Source: Candidatus Poribacteria bacterium WGA-3G
GTDB taxonomy: Bacteria > Poribacteria > WGA-4E > WGA-3G
DNA: 64,000 nucleotides
Assembly (NCBI GenBank): GCA_000406005.1
Contig: ASZN01000028.1
Span: forward strand, 1 to 64,000
Reading direction: 5' to 3'
This document shows positions 56,061 through 64,000 of the stretch, in pieces; within the stretch, counting starts at the first letter, position 1; each line of letters opens with the position of its first letter. Both the position numbers and the translations under genes were made by a program. The notes below the pieces were generated by a model, which ran no database searches, was not told the DNA's origin, and saw only the letters and a list, made by a program, of their open reading frames with translations.

Positions 56061-56903
56061 TCAGACTTTCACGACGAACTTGCATCCCTGTTGGAACCAT
56101 TCTCGAAGGATCGTATCTTCGTTGCAAGTCCGTTTTGCCTGTGAACCTGTCGCTTTTGAGAGGTCTATTGTTGCCGAGACGATGTCATCCCCGAAAAATC
56201 CAGCCTCTGTGATAACATTACCATCTGGATGGACAATCTTCGAGTTCCCGTGCGATGAACCTGGTGAGCGGATGTCATTAGGATTCGCGGGTGTATTCGC
56301 CATTGCGAGGTAGATACCGTTTTCCGTAGCACGTGAGATCGGCATGGCGCGATACGCAGAAAGTTTATATTCCGACAACAATCCTGCCTCACACGAGCAG
56401 AAGATGCAGAGCTGCGCACCCATCGCTGCGGGTAACTTAACCAACTCAGGGTAGCGCACATCGTGGCAGATGATAAAACAGCAGTCAACACCGGCGAGTT
56501 GCACAATCGGCAGTTTACCGCGATTGTTGATACACCATTTCTCCCCGGCGAGGAAGGTCTTGCCGTACCGGTATTTAAGGCTTCCGTGCTGGTCGAAAAT
56601 CGCTAAATCGTTGTGCCAATTCTCGCCATCGTGATGTGCGGAACCGACGACGACAGCCATGGCATGTCGGCGCGCAGCTTCGGCAATTTTCGCTTCCGCC
56701 TCTTTAAAGACTTGTGGCGAGATCCGTTCCCAATAATCTGTCCGACAACAGTAGCCGAACAGGCACCCTTCCGGGAACGCTGCAATCTGGATTCCTATCT
56801 CTGCACACGCCTCAATCTGCTGTAGTACTTTTGCAGTGTTCGCAGAAACATCTTCGCTTGTGAGCAATTGACACGCCGCGATTTTAATCTGGTTCTCAGC
56901 CAT
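56061..56903 (-). CDS. Carbon-nitrogen hydrolase (nitrilase superfamily)
   Basis: A 280-residue hydrolase with the Glu-Lys-Cys triad: Glu45 in AAFPEGCLFG, Lys115 in RYGKTFL, Cys146 in IICHDVRYPE. Members hydrolyse nitriles, amides or N-carbamoyl compounds; the substrate here is unknown. AGGAGG precedes the ATG. Confidence 0.9.
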   Translation of the reverse strand: MAENQIKIAACQLLTSEDVSANTAKVLQQIEACAEIGIQIAAFPEGCLFGYCCRTDYWERISPQVFKEAEAKIAEAARRHAMAVVVGSAHHDGENWHNDLAIFDQHGSLKYRYGKTFLAGEKWCINNRGKLPIVQLAGVDCCFIICHDVRYPELVKLPAAMGAQLCIFCSCEAGLLSEYKLSAYRAMPISRATENGIYLAMANTPANPNDIRSPGSSHGNSKIVHPDGNVITEAGFFGDDIVSATIDLSKATGSQAKRTCNEDTILREWFQQGCKFVVKV

Positions 56904-56982
56904 CTGAATGTCCTCCTTTGTATTTTTGGCATTGTATCATATCTGGCCATTTGGTTCAAGTGACGGTAATTACAAATTTGAA

Positions 56983-57011
56983 TAGACATACATATTAGAA
57001 TCGGATATAAT
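56983..57011 (+). promoter_or_regulatory. Promoter of the CPBP protease gene
   Basis: TAGACA (56983-56988), a 17-bp spacer, TATAAT (57006-57011), 44 bp before the ATG at 57055. Confidence 0.65.
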
Positions 57012-57054
57012 TTCCGTAATAGCCGCATTATAAAACGCAAAGGTGAATATCGGC

Positions 57055-57930
57055 ATGCAAGACAATCCATTTGAAACGAGTCGTGATCTTCGTGGTCGAT
57101 CACTGTTAATGGTTGGTATTCTCACTGCTGTTGTCACTGCTGTTATTTTTTTCATCTTCTTTAAATACAGCAGAGATTCTCCACTTTCCAAAGCACTGTC
57201 CAATTTATTTTTATACGGGTTCTTCTTTCTATTTCACTTTAGGGGTTTCGCCCGTGCAGGTTTGTCTTATGACAAACTGTTCGGTACATTTCCGACATGG
57301 CGCAGACTTGGAGGATACGCGCTATGGGTGGTGCCGCTTGTTATTAGTGCCATTGCGTCTGTCTATGTTTTGTACCTTCCCCTATCTTATGTTTTTCCCG
57401 GATTTGTCGAGGCGTGGTACCTTGAGAGTTCCACAATAATGATTTGGAGGGAAGGCGATAATTACATTCTTGCGAACGCGATCAACTACCTAACGATTGT
57501 GTTAGTTGCCCCTGTGATAGAGGAGTTTTTCGTACGTGGCATTTTGCTAACGCGATGGACTGTCAAGTGGGATTTGACAAGGGCTATTCTTGTTTCGTCA
57601 ATTGTCTTTGGACTGTTACATACTAATATCATCGGCGGGTTCTGTTTCGCTTGTGTGATGGCTGTTCTCTATATCCGAACGAAGTCGCTTTTCGTTCCGA
57701 TTTTTATGCACATTCTAAATAACCTAACGGCGTGGATTATGGAGTACTTTACAATGGACCTTGATACCTCTATTTCTTATGAAACGATAGCTGAGTTTCA
57801 AGAATCTTGGTGGGTAGGACTGATAGCACTCGTCCTTAGCGTTCCGTGTGTTATTCTATTCTGGAGACGCTATATTTCAGACATCGACTGGCGCGTCCCG
57901 TATCTTACTGAAGTTCCTAACGCAGATTAA
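57055..57930 (+). CDS. CPBP family intramembrane metalloprotease
   Basis: A 291-residue membrane protein with about seven or eight hydrophobic segments. CPBP/Abi motifs: VIEEFFVRGIL (EExxxR, catalytic Glu pair), FGLLHTNI (His) and VPIFMHILNNL (HxxxN). Relatives include CAAX-processing proteases and bacteriocin-immunity proteins. ATG 57055 preferred over GTG 57043 because AAAGGTG lies 9-15 nt upstream. Confidence 0.85.
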   Translation: MQDNPFETSRDLRGRSLLMVGILTAVVTAVIFFIFFKYSRDSPLSKALSNLFLYGFFFLFHFRGFARAGLSYDKLFGTFPTWRRLGGYALWVVPLVISAIASVYVLYLPLSYVFPGFVEAWYLESSTIMIWREGDNYILANAINYLTIVLVAPVIEEFFVRGILLTRWTVKWDLTRAILVSSIVFGLLHTNIIGGFCFACVMAVLYIRTKSLFVPIFMHILNNLTAWIMEYFTMDLDTSISYETIAEFQESWWVGLIALVLSVPCVILFWRRYISDIDWRVPYLTEVPNAD

Positions 57931-58022
57931 CACCGTGCTCCGGTCATACGTGGAAGCAAACAAGTAATGTGCGCGCGCGGCCCTATTTGATCTCTGCGAA
58001 ATCACCGAGGACTGATACTCGG

Positions 58023-59660
58023 TTAGCGCACTCGGATGATTCTGCGTCCTGTGAAAGTCTGACCAAACATATCTGTCGTACGGACGTAGATAACATGCGT
58101 TCCTTTCGGAGCATTCGCTGGAAGCTTTGCTTGCCAGATGTGTGATGATTTTGGAACTCCGTAAACAAGTCGTTTTCCCCTTTGTGGCAGTTTGTCCTCT
58201 TCTTTCAACAACGGTTTCATTGTCTCTCGAAGCGCAGTATGCATTTTCCGTTCAAGGTGATACGTTTCGTCTCGCTCCTTGAGTGCTTGGAAGTATGGGT
58301 CTTTCTGGGGCATATAGGTCATTGGCCGCCATGCCCCGGCTTCGCCGAGACGAATTTCAACCGTTGAGCGTTCGGTGCCTCCGAAAACATTAACGATGAC
58401 ATCTGTGTCGTCAGTTTCTTCCGACGCAATTTCCCATGGTGCCCATACATTCATCTGATAATCGGCTGGACGACGGGCGGCTTTAAAGCGAATTGAATAT
58501 TGGTTTCCAGTGAATGTGAAGATGCCATATCCGTTGGGTGCACCATCTCGCATCGTTGTGTGCGGAATACCGATTTCATCAAGCGACCCCTGCCACCAAG
58601 AACCAGATGTGGTTGCATGATTGTGGTGATGATGTGGGTCGTCGCCGTGCCAACCGTGATCCGGTCCGACGAAATCATCGCGTTGGATGTGTGTGTGTGC
58701 CGACAGGGATAACGTGTGTGGTCGAGCACCGAGAAGGTTCATCAACTCCTTTACATCACGCATCTCGATCAACGGAATATGAAAGGATACAACGACAAGC
58801 TGGTCCTTCGGCACAAAAGCGAGATCGTTCCGAATGAACGTCAACTGCTGTTCTCCCACCTCACTGAAGTATGAGGGCTTATTCTCCTCATTGTGGTAAA
58901 AGTGCACATTGTCGATATTGATGAAATGGACAGGTCCCCAATCAAACGAATAGCACGTGGGTCCATAAACACGCTCAAAGGTTTCATCGGCATATCGGTC
59001 ATCCGTAGCAAGCCGGTTCATATCATGGTTACCATAGACGTTGTACCACGGGATCCCGACAGTAGCGATCACTTCGTTAAGTGGATAGAATAAGTTTAAA
59101 TTGTCACCTACCAAATCACCAAGACTGAGGCCGAACACGGCATCAATACCAATAACCTCTTCAATCACATCATGTGCTAACCACTCAATCTCTTGCATAT
59201 TATTGGGTTGTGTATCTCCAAAGACAAGCACCTTAAAAGTATCGGCTTCGGGCTGTTCAGTGAGCGGAAAATCAATCGATTCCGGTAATGGACCCGTTGG
59301 TGCGATACCGGCATATTTCAGTCCATCTGGTGAACCGTGCGGTTTGTGAACGTAATAAAATTTCGGGAGCCGATTTTCATCAACCGGTGTCATAAACCCA
59401 CGGGGCTTAATAACAAAGAGAATGGTGTCATCACTGACCGCGAGCGTGTATTGCCCGTTGGCATCGGTTTGGACAATATCTTGTCCATTAGAGACACGAA
59501 CCCCGGGCAGCCCTTTCTCATTGTCGTCCTTCACTTGGTTGCCGTTTGTATCCAGAAATACAGTGCCAGTTGCGGTTGAATTGGCTACGACACTGTTCCC
59601 AATCCCGAAAAAAATCAAGATCACGATTAAGACCACAAAATTCCATTGCTTGTAAATCAT
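58023..59660 (-). CDS. Secreted calcineurin-like metallophosphoesterase
   Basis: A 545-residue exported protein. N-terminal signal/anchor (FVVLIVILIFFGIG), then an SdrD-B-like beta domain (GTVFLDTNGNQVKDDNEKGL). The phosphoesterase core has VFGDTQ, LGDLVGD, YGNHDM, SFHIPL and SAHTHIQ. A C-terminal beta domain follows (VNVFGGTERSTVEIRLG). This three-part design is known for secreted phosphoesterases. ATG 59660 follows AAGGA by 7 nt; ATG 59678 is an alternative. It ends close to the PhyH gene upstream. Confidence 0.87.
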   Translation of the reverse strand: MIYKQWNFVVLIVILIFFGIGNSVVANSTATGTVFLDTNGNQVKDDNEKGLPGVRVSNGQDIVQTDANGQYTLAVSDDTILFVIKPRGFMTPVDENRLPKFYYVHKPHGSPDGLKYAGIAPTGPLPESIDFPLTEQPEADTFKVLVFGDTQPNNMQEIEWLAHDVIEEVIGIDAVFGLSLGDLVGDNLNLFYPLNEVIATVGIPWYNVYGNHDMNRLATDDRYADETFERVYGPTCYSFDWGPVHFINIDNVHFYHNEENKPSYFSEVGEQQLTFIRNDLAFVPKDQLVVVSFHIPLIEMRDVKELMNLLGARPHTLSLSAHTHIQRDDFVGPDHGWHGDDPHHHHNHATTSGSWWQGSLDEIGIPHTTMRDGAPNGYGIFTFTGNQYSIRFKAARRPADYQMNVWAPWEIASEETDDTDVIVNVFGGTERSTVEIRLGEAGAWRPMTYMPQKDPYFQALKERDETYHLERKMHTALRETMKPLLKEEDKLPQRGKRLVYGVPKSSHIWQAKLPANAPKGTHVIYVRTTDMFGQTFTGRRIIRVR

Positions 59661-59682
59661 ACGAATTTCCTTAGTCATAGTA

Positions 59683-60618
59683 TTATTCCAATCCCCACTC
59701 TCGACGGAGTTCTGTTATCGGTTTGTAACTTGCACCTTTGTTGTAAAAATTACCGAGCCAGCTGCCGTCTTCACGGAAAAAGAAGCGGTCATCCTTCTCT
59801 TCGCGAGCAAGTTGATATCGCGTATCGATGCTGATACGATAGCGGTCAGAACGATTCGGGGCACTGCTGTGCATCATGTAAAGTCCAAAAATAATAACGT
59901 CACCCGGTTGGAAATGCGCTGTTGCCAGCGTGAACCCGAATTTCTCGACCATCTCGCGTGGATCGGTGCTGAACACAGCTTCCGTCAAATCTCGGTCCAT
60001 ATCGGTCGCGCCGTAGGTGGATTTTAACCGATCGTGCCGATCAGAACCGAGGCAGATGACGAGCGGTCCATTTTCCAGACCGATGTCCGTCAATGCACTC
60101 CACATCGTGTACCGGTTCTGTGTGCCGCGCCCAACGTAAACGCTATCGTAGTGAAAATGGTTGTGTCCACCCTTCGCCATGCAGCGAAGCCATCGTTTGT
60201 CAAACGTAATGACTGGACCCCCGAGAAATTCCTCGTAGAACTGCATCGTCCGTTGGCTATCGACAACATCAAGAATCGGTTTGGCATGCACCACCTCAGT
60301 TTGCCGAAAGAAACTAAATGTCTGATTCGCTTCGCTGATGATACCCGCTTCAACCGGAGTATCCGGCTTTAACCCACCGTTTTTCGCAATGGCTTGTAAA
60401 GTCCAGTGTGCGGCTTTCTCCGCATGCTTCCGCGGATGGAACCCTCGGATGAAGATGTAACCATCCTCTTGCATCCTACTGTGCAACGCACTGATATTAT
60501 TGAGGAGTGGAGAGGAGTCCACTAATTCGACGATCTCCTCGCCAAAGTGGAAACGATGCTCGCCGAATTCAAACGGTGTTCCCGTTGCGATTTTTTTTGG
60601 TTTGTTCAATGTCATCAT
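59683..60618 (-). CDS. Phytanoyl-CoA dioxygenase family protein
   Basis: A 311-residue Fe(II)/2-oxoglutarate oxygenase. Metal ligands His156-x-Asp158 (FHYDSV) and distal His in YMMHSSAPN; Arg in DRYRISIDTRY. It probably forms a transcription unit with the metallophosphoesterase gene (stop and start only about 5-20 bp apart). Substrate unknown. Confidence 0.87.
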   Translation of the reverse strand: MMTLNKPKKIATGTPFEFGEHRFHFGEEIVELVDSSPLLNNISALHSRMQEDGYIFIRGFHPRKHAEKAAHWTLQAIAKNGGLKPDTPVEAGIISEANQTFSFFRQTEVVHAKPILDVVDSQRTMQFYEEFLGGPVITFDKRWLRCMAKGGHNHFHYDSVYVGRGTQNRYTMWSALTDIGLENGPLVICLGSDRHDRLKSTYGATDMDRDLTEAVFSTDPREMVEKFGFTLATAHFQPGDVIIFGLYMMHSSAPNRSDRYRISIDTRYQLAREEKDDRFFFREDGSWLGNFYNKGASYKPITELRREWGLE

Positions 60619-60685
60619 ATCTTTATGAAAGTTAAGGTCCTCTCAATCAACAGATTATTAAGATACCGGTAGGCGTTGGGTGCTA

Positions 60686-61090
60686 TCACAGATTCTTATT
60701 ATACTTGATAAAAATCGCTTTAACCTGTAGGACGCTTGTGGTGTCCGTGTTGATGATCTCTACATCCCCTATGTCATTGACGATGGTTTGTTCTCCGGTC
60801 TCTACCCGATCGAATCCTTCAAATATGATTCCATCAGCCCCGCTGTCGCGTGCCTTCTCTATTAACGTTTCTTGTAACGTCTCTGTGTCACCGCCGTCTG
60901 CAGTCGCGTGTCCGATCACCAGATAGCCTTCGGTTACATCATCCTCTGAAAAGTAAACATCCACATGAGAAGTAGGCGTATAGGAATCCCCAAGATAATT
61001 GACATCAACATCATCACCACAAGCGGTAAAAAATAATATCATCGATAGGATCAACACGCTGATTTTTCCATTCACATTTGCGATCAACAT
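60686..61090 (-). CDS. Putative lipoprotein
   Basis: A 134-residue protein with a lipoprotein signal (VLILSMILFFTAC, lipobox Cys at about 24). The mature part resembles small envelope proteins with an A-R-x-x-GADGIIFEG turn (KARDSGADGIIFEGFDRV). No specific family assigned. AAGGAG precedes the ATG. Confidence 0.7.
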   Translation of the reverse strand: MLIANVNGKISVLILSMILFFTACGDDVDVNYLGDSYTPTSHVDVYFSEDDVTEGYLVIGHATADGGDTETLQETLIEKARDSGADGIIFEGFDRVETGEQTIVNDIGDVEIINTDTTSVLQVKAIFIKYNKNL

Positions 61091-61119
61091 GAGAAAACTC
61101 CTTATATTTGGTTTCCGAT

Positions 61120-61947
61120 TTAAGACAGATTTGACAGTGTGCTACCGTTTTGATATGAGAAAACCAATGGCAGATGTTCATCATCCGCCAACACGTCGCC
61201 TGTCTTCAACTTCGCAACCACTTCATCGGGCAACGCACTTTTCTTACCATTGAATGTGGCATCCTCTGGCATAAAGAGCATTGCAAACGCACGGCGTGGG
61301 TGTGTCGTCATATTCGGTCCCGCCGCATGCGCAACCATGCCACTGATGAATACCCCGGCTCCGGCTTTCATCTCAGCGGCGTAGGGTTCAATCGCCGCCC
61401 ACTGCGGATATTCGCGGAACAGTTCGCCGACACCCGCCTCTCCGAGACTGCCACCCACCTCAAAGCCGCTCGTCTTATGTGTACCGGGCAGAAAATACAG
61501 ACAGCCGTTCTGAACCGTCGTATCGTCAAGTGCTACCCAGAACATGATTGCCTGATGCGAATAGAACGGATCGTACGGATTATCAACATGGAAGTTCGTC
61601 GGATTTGCCCACGGTTGCTTGACCATGGCGTGGTCGTGATACAACCGCACTCCCGAAGTGCCAGCGAGATCTGCCGCCAGTCTACCCAACTGAGGGTCAA
61701 GAATCAACTGTTTAATCCGCTCGCTCGTTTTCCACAAATTGACGCATTGAACGAAGACGTTCTCGTAGTAACCGTCTCCTCTGCTTTGATTGTGATAGGT
61801 ATCGTCACGTCCCACATGTTGTGTGATAGCCTCATCAACAGCATCCTGCCACAATGACAACTCCGCACCTTGCAGGAAATCGTCAATAACCAGAAACCCA
61901 TTCTCACGGTAAAATTCAACCTGATCGCTCGTAACTTGTGTGTTCAT
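61120..61947 (-). CDS. Phytanoyl-CoA dioxygenase family protein
   Basis: A 275-residue PhyH oxygenase, closest to the classical family: FYRENGFLVIDDFL, His120-x-Asp122 in NFHVDNPYDP, FWVALDDTTVQNGCLYFLPGTHK, distal His in VAHAAGPN and Arg in RRAFAMLF. The third PhyH gene in 7 kb. Confidence 0.9.
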   Translation of the reverse strand: MNTQVTSDQVEFYRENGFLVIDDFLQGAELSLWQDAVDEAITQHVGRDDTYHNQSRGDGYYENVFVQCVNLWKTSERIKQLILDPQLGRLAADLAGTSGVRLYHDHAMVKQPWANPTNFHVDNPYDPFYSHQAIMFWVALDDTTVQNGCLYFLPGTHKTSGFEVGGSLGEAGVGELFREYPQWAAIEPYAAEMKAGAGVFISGMVAHAAGPNMTTHPRRAFAMLFMPEDATFNGKKSALPDEVVAKLKTGDVLADDEHLPLVFSYQNGSTLSNLS

Positions 61948-62011
61948 GGCATCTTAGGTAATGGAAGATCAGAGGTTTATTTTCCCTAAATTGACACTTA
62001 TGGATACTTGG

Positions 62012-62638
62012 TCAAAGTGCCTCTATGTCATACAATCCAACAGAGGATGGTCTGTTTTTAAGCCATTCAATTACTTTATCAGCGGAATATCTAAAAAATT
62101 CCCTATCTTTATTAATCCGGTATTTTTTAAACCTTTTATGTAATATCTTTTCAAGAGTTTCAGGGTATTGAGATGGAATTGAGTAGGTGATCGAAAAGGG
62201 TTCTGGAACCCCTGTTGTATAAAGTTCCTCGGCTCGCTCATGAGCAGTTTTTTCTGTCTTTCCTATTTTTATCAAACCCGGCATAGATGGATTCGTTAAG
62301 ATATATACACAATTCCTCTGGTTGTTTTTGGTTGTTCCAAACCTCTCTTTCTTCAGACGCTTGCGCTGGTTAAAGACGATGGTCTTCCCTCCGCCTTCGG
62401 GTTTAGGTATACCTAACATTTTTGCCAATCGTCTATTAGGAATATGGCAGAACAAGTCTGGATCGTTTTCGTCCTTGCCCAGATTTTCGTCCTTGCCCAG
62501 ATACATATCTTTCAGAACATGGTATGCTGCATCTGCATTTTTACCTTGCTGGACCATGAGCCTTGCTTCTTCAAGTCGTTTCCTAAACCTCGGATTCCTG
62601 AGATTAGCTTTAATTCGGGATTCAGTAATTTTTGCCAT
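62012..62638 (-). CDS. T5orf172 / GIY-YIG-type nuclease domain protein
   Basis: A 208-residue protein. The C-terminal half carries VYILTNPSMPGLIKIGKTEKTAHERAEEL (given in family style, split after the Tyr/Gly core) and ETLEKILHKRFKKYRIN, matching T5orf172/Mug113 domains. The N-terminal half is basic and helical, perhaps DNA-binding. An exact 18-bp tandem duplication (62466-62501) doubles the sequence LGKDEN. AAAGGAG precedes the ATG. Confidence 0.8.
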   Translation of the reverse strand: MAKITESRIKANLRNPRFRKRLEEARLMVQQGKNADAAYHVLKDMYLGKDENLGKDENDPDLFCHIPNRRLAKMLGIPKPEGGGKTIVFNQRKRLKKERFGTTKNNQRNCVYILTNPSMPGLIKIGKTEKTAHERAEELYTTGVPEPFSITYSIPSQYPETLEKILHKRFKKYRINKDREFFRYSADKVIEWLKNRPSSVGLYDIEAL

Positions 62639-62710
62639 AATTCTCCTTTAACGCCAGTTTGATTAATCACTTCGGATGTGTTGCAGTTCTATTTTCGCAT
62701 CACAGAGACA

Positions 62711-62923
62711 TCAATTGTAGCACAAACTTCCCAGTTTGTTGCGTATATGACGTAAATTAACAGTGGACGCTACATAAGTCCAACATTTATCAAACTCACG
62801 TTCCTTTAGCATTTCTATTTCTCGTGTGAGCTCATCAATTTTACGGTTTCATTCCCGATATCTTCTGCTATGCCATGCGATGGCGATCTGTGGTATATCC
62901 ACGGCTACCGCCATTAAGACCAT
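62711..62923 (-). pseudogene. Degenerate small gene with in-frame TGA
   Basis: From ATG 62923 the frame reads MVLMAVAVDIPQIAIAWHSRRYRE, then TGA (62849-62851), then continues open with NRKIDELTREIEMLKERE and runs into the REP copy at 62721. The first part is a hydrophobic helix, the second a heptad coil. It looks like a small membrane/coiled-coil protein interrupted by a stop. Weak evidence. Confidence 0.3.
62721..62740. repeat. Solo REP-like palindrome, family A
   Basis: CACAAACTTCCCAGTTTGTT is the reverse complement of the family A palindrome at 48-67 with one difference at the end. It lies 62 kb from the transposase, alone in the gap between the T5orf172 and cohesin-dockerin genes. Confidence 0.7.
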
Positions 62924-63047
62924 TAGCCATGAAATATGTTAACCTTAACGAAGTTGTCAACATTTTATTTTTTCTCAGCGAGAATAGCAATCGGCTTTCA
63001 GGCTGCTCCGCCGTGAGAACAGTCAGGCACTGTCACATATCTCACAC

Positions 63048-64000
63048 TTATTTCAAGATTAACATCTTCCGTGTAGCCATAAAACCGTCCGTTGTGAGTT
63101 TGTAGAAATACACGCTACTTGCGACAGATTCACCGAACTCGTTTTTGCCATCCCAATACGCTGCACGCCTACGACTTTGATACATCCCCGCAGCTTGATG
63201 CCCAAGTGCCAACGTCCGCACCAATGCACCGTTCACAGCATAGATGTGCAGTGTAACATCCGCGTCCTTTGCCAAGTGATAGGGTATCCACGTCTCAGGA
63301 TTGAACGGATTTGGGTAGTTAGGAAGCAGGGCAGTCTTTTTGGGAATCAACGCTGTGAGGAGTTGTTGTAAGAACAAGATACCGCGTTGTGACGTTGTAT
63401 CTGTAAGGTTTAATCGCTGTGCAGCGGATAGCCACTGTTTGACTTCTGTGGCAGTGATCATTTTTAAGGCTTGAGGATTTAGAGAAGGTGCGGCGGCACT
63501 ATTGCTCAATGCGCCAGCAACCAAGACGAGATCCGCAATGTTGACCTGTCCATCGCCATTGACATCTGCAGCATTCTGTCCTGTCTCGCCGAGATTTGAG
63601 GCGACTAATACCAAATCAGCAATGTTGACAGTCCCATCACCGTTAATATCTCCTTTGAGTTTAATAGGTTCAGTTATCTCTGCGTTCTCAACTTGTGGGA
63701 CAAACGTCTCCCCTGCCCTGTTGGTTAGCAACACATCGGAAAGCGTCAAAGTGGATGCCTTCACTGCGACGACTTCAAACGTGAGTGTTGCCAGAATGCC
63801 GTCCCCATTACTTTCTCCAGCAAGAGACGCTGCGTTCAGTTTGACAAGATTACCCTCTACTTTCGGTTCCACAAAGAACGCACCCACAGGCAGAAAATCA
63901 CCATTGGTACTTGAGACATAGTGGAGAGCAGTTGTATCAAATTGCACGGTTGCTTGATAGCCTGCGACATTTTCGCCGCTTGCAATTTTCAGGGACAATT
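63048..64000 (-). CDS. Cohesin-like / dockerin / FlgD-type C-terminal protein (partial)
   Basis: At least 317 residues; the 5' end lies outside the window. In order: a cohesin-like beta domain (GYQATVQFDTTALHYVSS), two dockerin type I EF-hand repeats (GDINGDGTVNIADLVLV and ADVNGDGQVNIADLVLV), a linker, and a C-terminal FlgD-like domain (LLPNYPNPFNPETWIPYHL...LHIYAVNGALVRTL...WDGKNEFGESV) used as a type IX-like sorting or assembly module. Cohesin and dockerin in one chain allow self-association. Probably cell-surface. Confidence 0.85.
   Translation of the reverse strand, partial: LSLKIASGENVAGYQATVQFDTTALHYVSSTNGDFLPVGAFFVEPKVEGNLVKLNAASLAGESNGDGILATLTFEVVAVKASTLTLSDVLLTNRAGETFVPQVENAEITEPIKLKGDINGDGTVNIADLVLVASNLGETGQNAADVNGDGQVNIADLVLVAGALSNSAAAPSLNPQALKMITATEVKQWLSAAQRLNLTDTTSQRGILFLQQLLTALIPKKTALLPNYPNPFNPETWIPYHLAKDADVTLHIYAVNGALVRTLALGHQAAGMYQSRRRAAYWDGKNEFGESVASSVYFYKLTTDGFMATRKMLILK

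Overview
The window looks like a chromosomal piece of an uncultured bacterium, most likely Candidatus Poribacteria or a close relative. This is inferred from gene content: phytanoyl-CoA dioxygenases, a sulfatase, CotH, LamG, Uma2 and NIPSNAP proteins, a gingipain-type C25 protein, a cohesin/dockerin protein with a FlgD/type-IX-like C-terminus, and many short palindromic intergenic repeats. No rRNA is present, so the assignment rests on content alone.

Layout. 0-1.2 kb: a REP-associated tyrosine transposase flanked by two palindromic repeat families. 1.2-4.7 kb: a PLD-SNF2 helicase and a small orphan antitoxin-like gene. 4.9-13.3 kb (+): CotH-ankyrin fusion, Uma2, YjhG-type dehydratase, VanZ, MBL hydrolase, PurE, RraA-like and NIPSNAP, separated by intergenic hairpin repeats. 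13.4-19.8 kb (-): a 2151-residue C25 peptidase. 20.0-27.8 kb (-): pdxA, an S4 protein and the proteostasis block lon, clpX, clpP, tig. 28.0-28.6 kb: six tRNA genes behind a consensus promoter. 28.9-36.8 kb: DUF58, macrodomain, MFS, a coiled-coil membrane protein, tRNA-Leu, a frameshifted LamG gene, a GGCT-like protein, a sulfatase and a methyltransferase-HNH fusion. 36.9-42.7 kb (-): an accessory cluster stacked upstream of an aspartate aminotransferase gene (PIN toxin, antitoxin-like proteins, an OB-fold/zinc/nuclease/coiled-coil protein, macrodomain, DUF433). 42.8-51 kb: DnaJ, MtnK, Asd, an orphan structured RNA resembling HEARO/IscB omega-RNA, HU, a sugar kinase, MoxR and a UDP-sugar dehydrogenase. 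51-64 kb: DUF309, a methyltransferase, unknown genes, GIY-YIG nucleases, three PhyH dioxygenases, a nitrilase, CPBP protease, metallophosphoesterase, and a cohesin-dockerin protein cut by the window edge.

Most notable: (1) the 5' end of the aminotransferase gene occurs three times, each copy beside a different accessory gene, suggesting repeated cargo insertion at one site; (2) the protein at 39729-41177 combines two XseA-like OB folds, a Cys-rich cluster, a PD-(D/E)XK-like core and a coiled coil; (3) a structured RNA with its own promoter and no nuclease gene; (4) ClpX with a duplicated zinc-binding domain; (5) hairpin repeats that keep a GCA loop while changing stem sequence; (6) a 131-133 bp palindromic MITE-like element, one copy of which interrupts a duplicated gene remnant.
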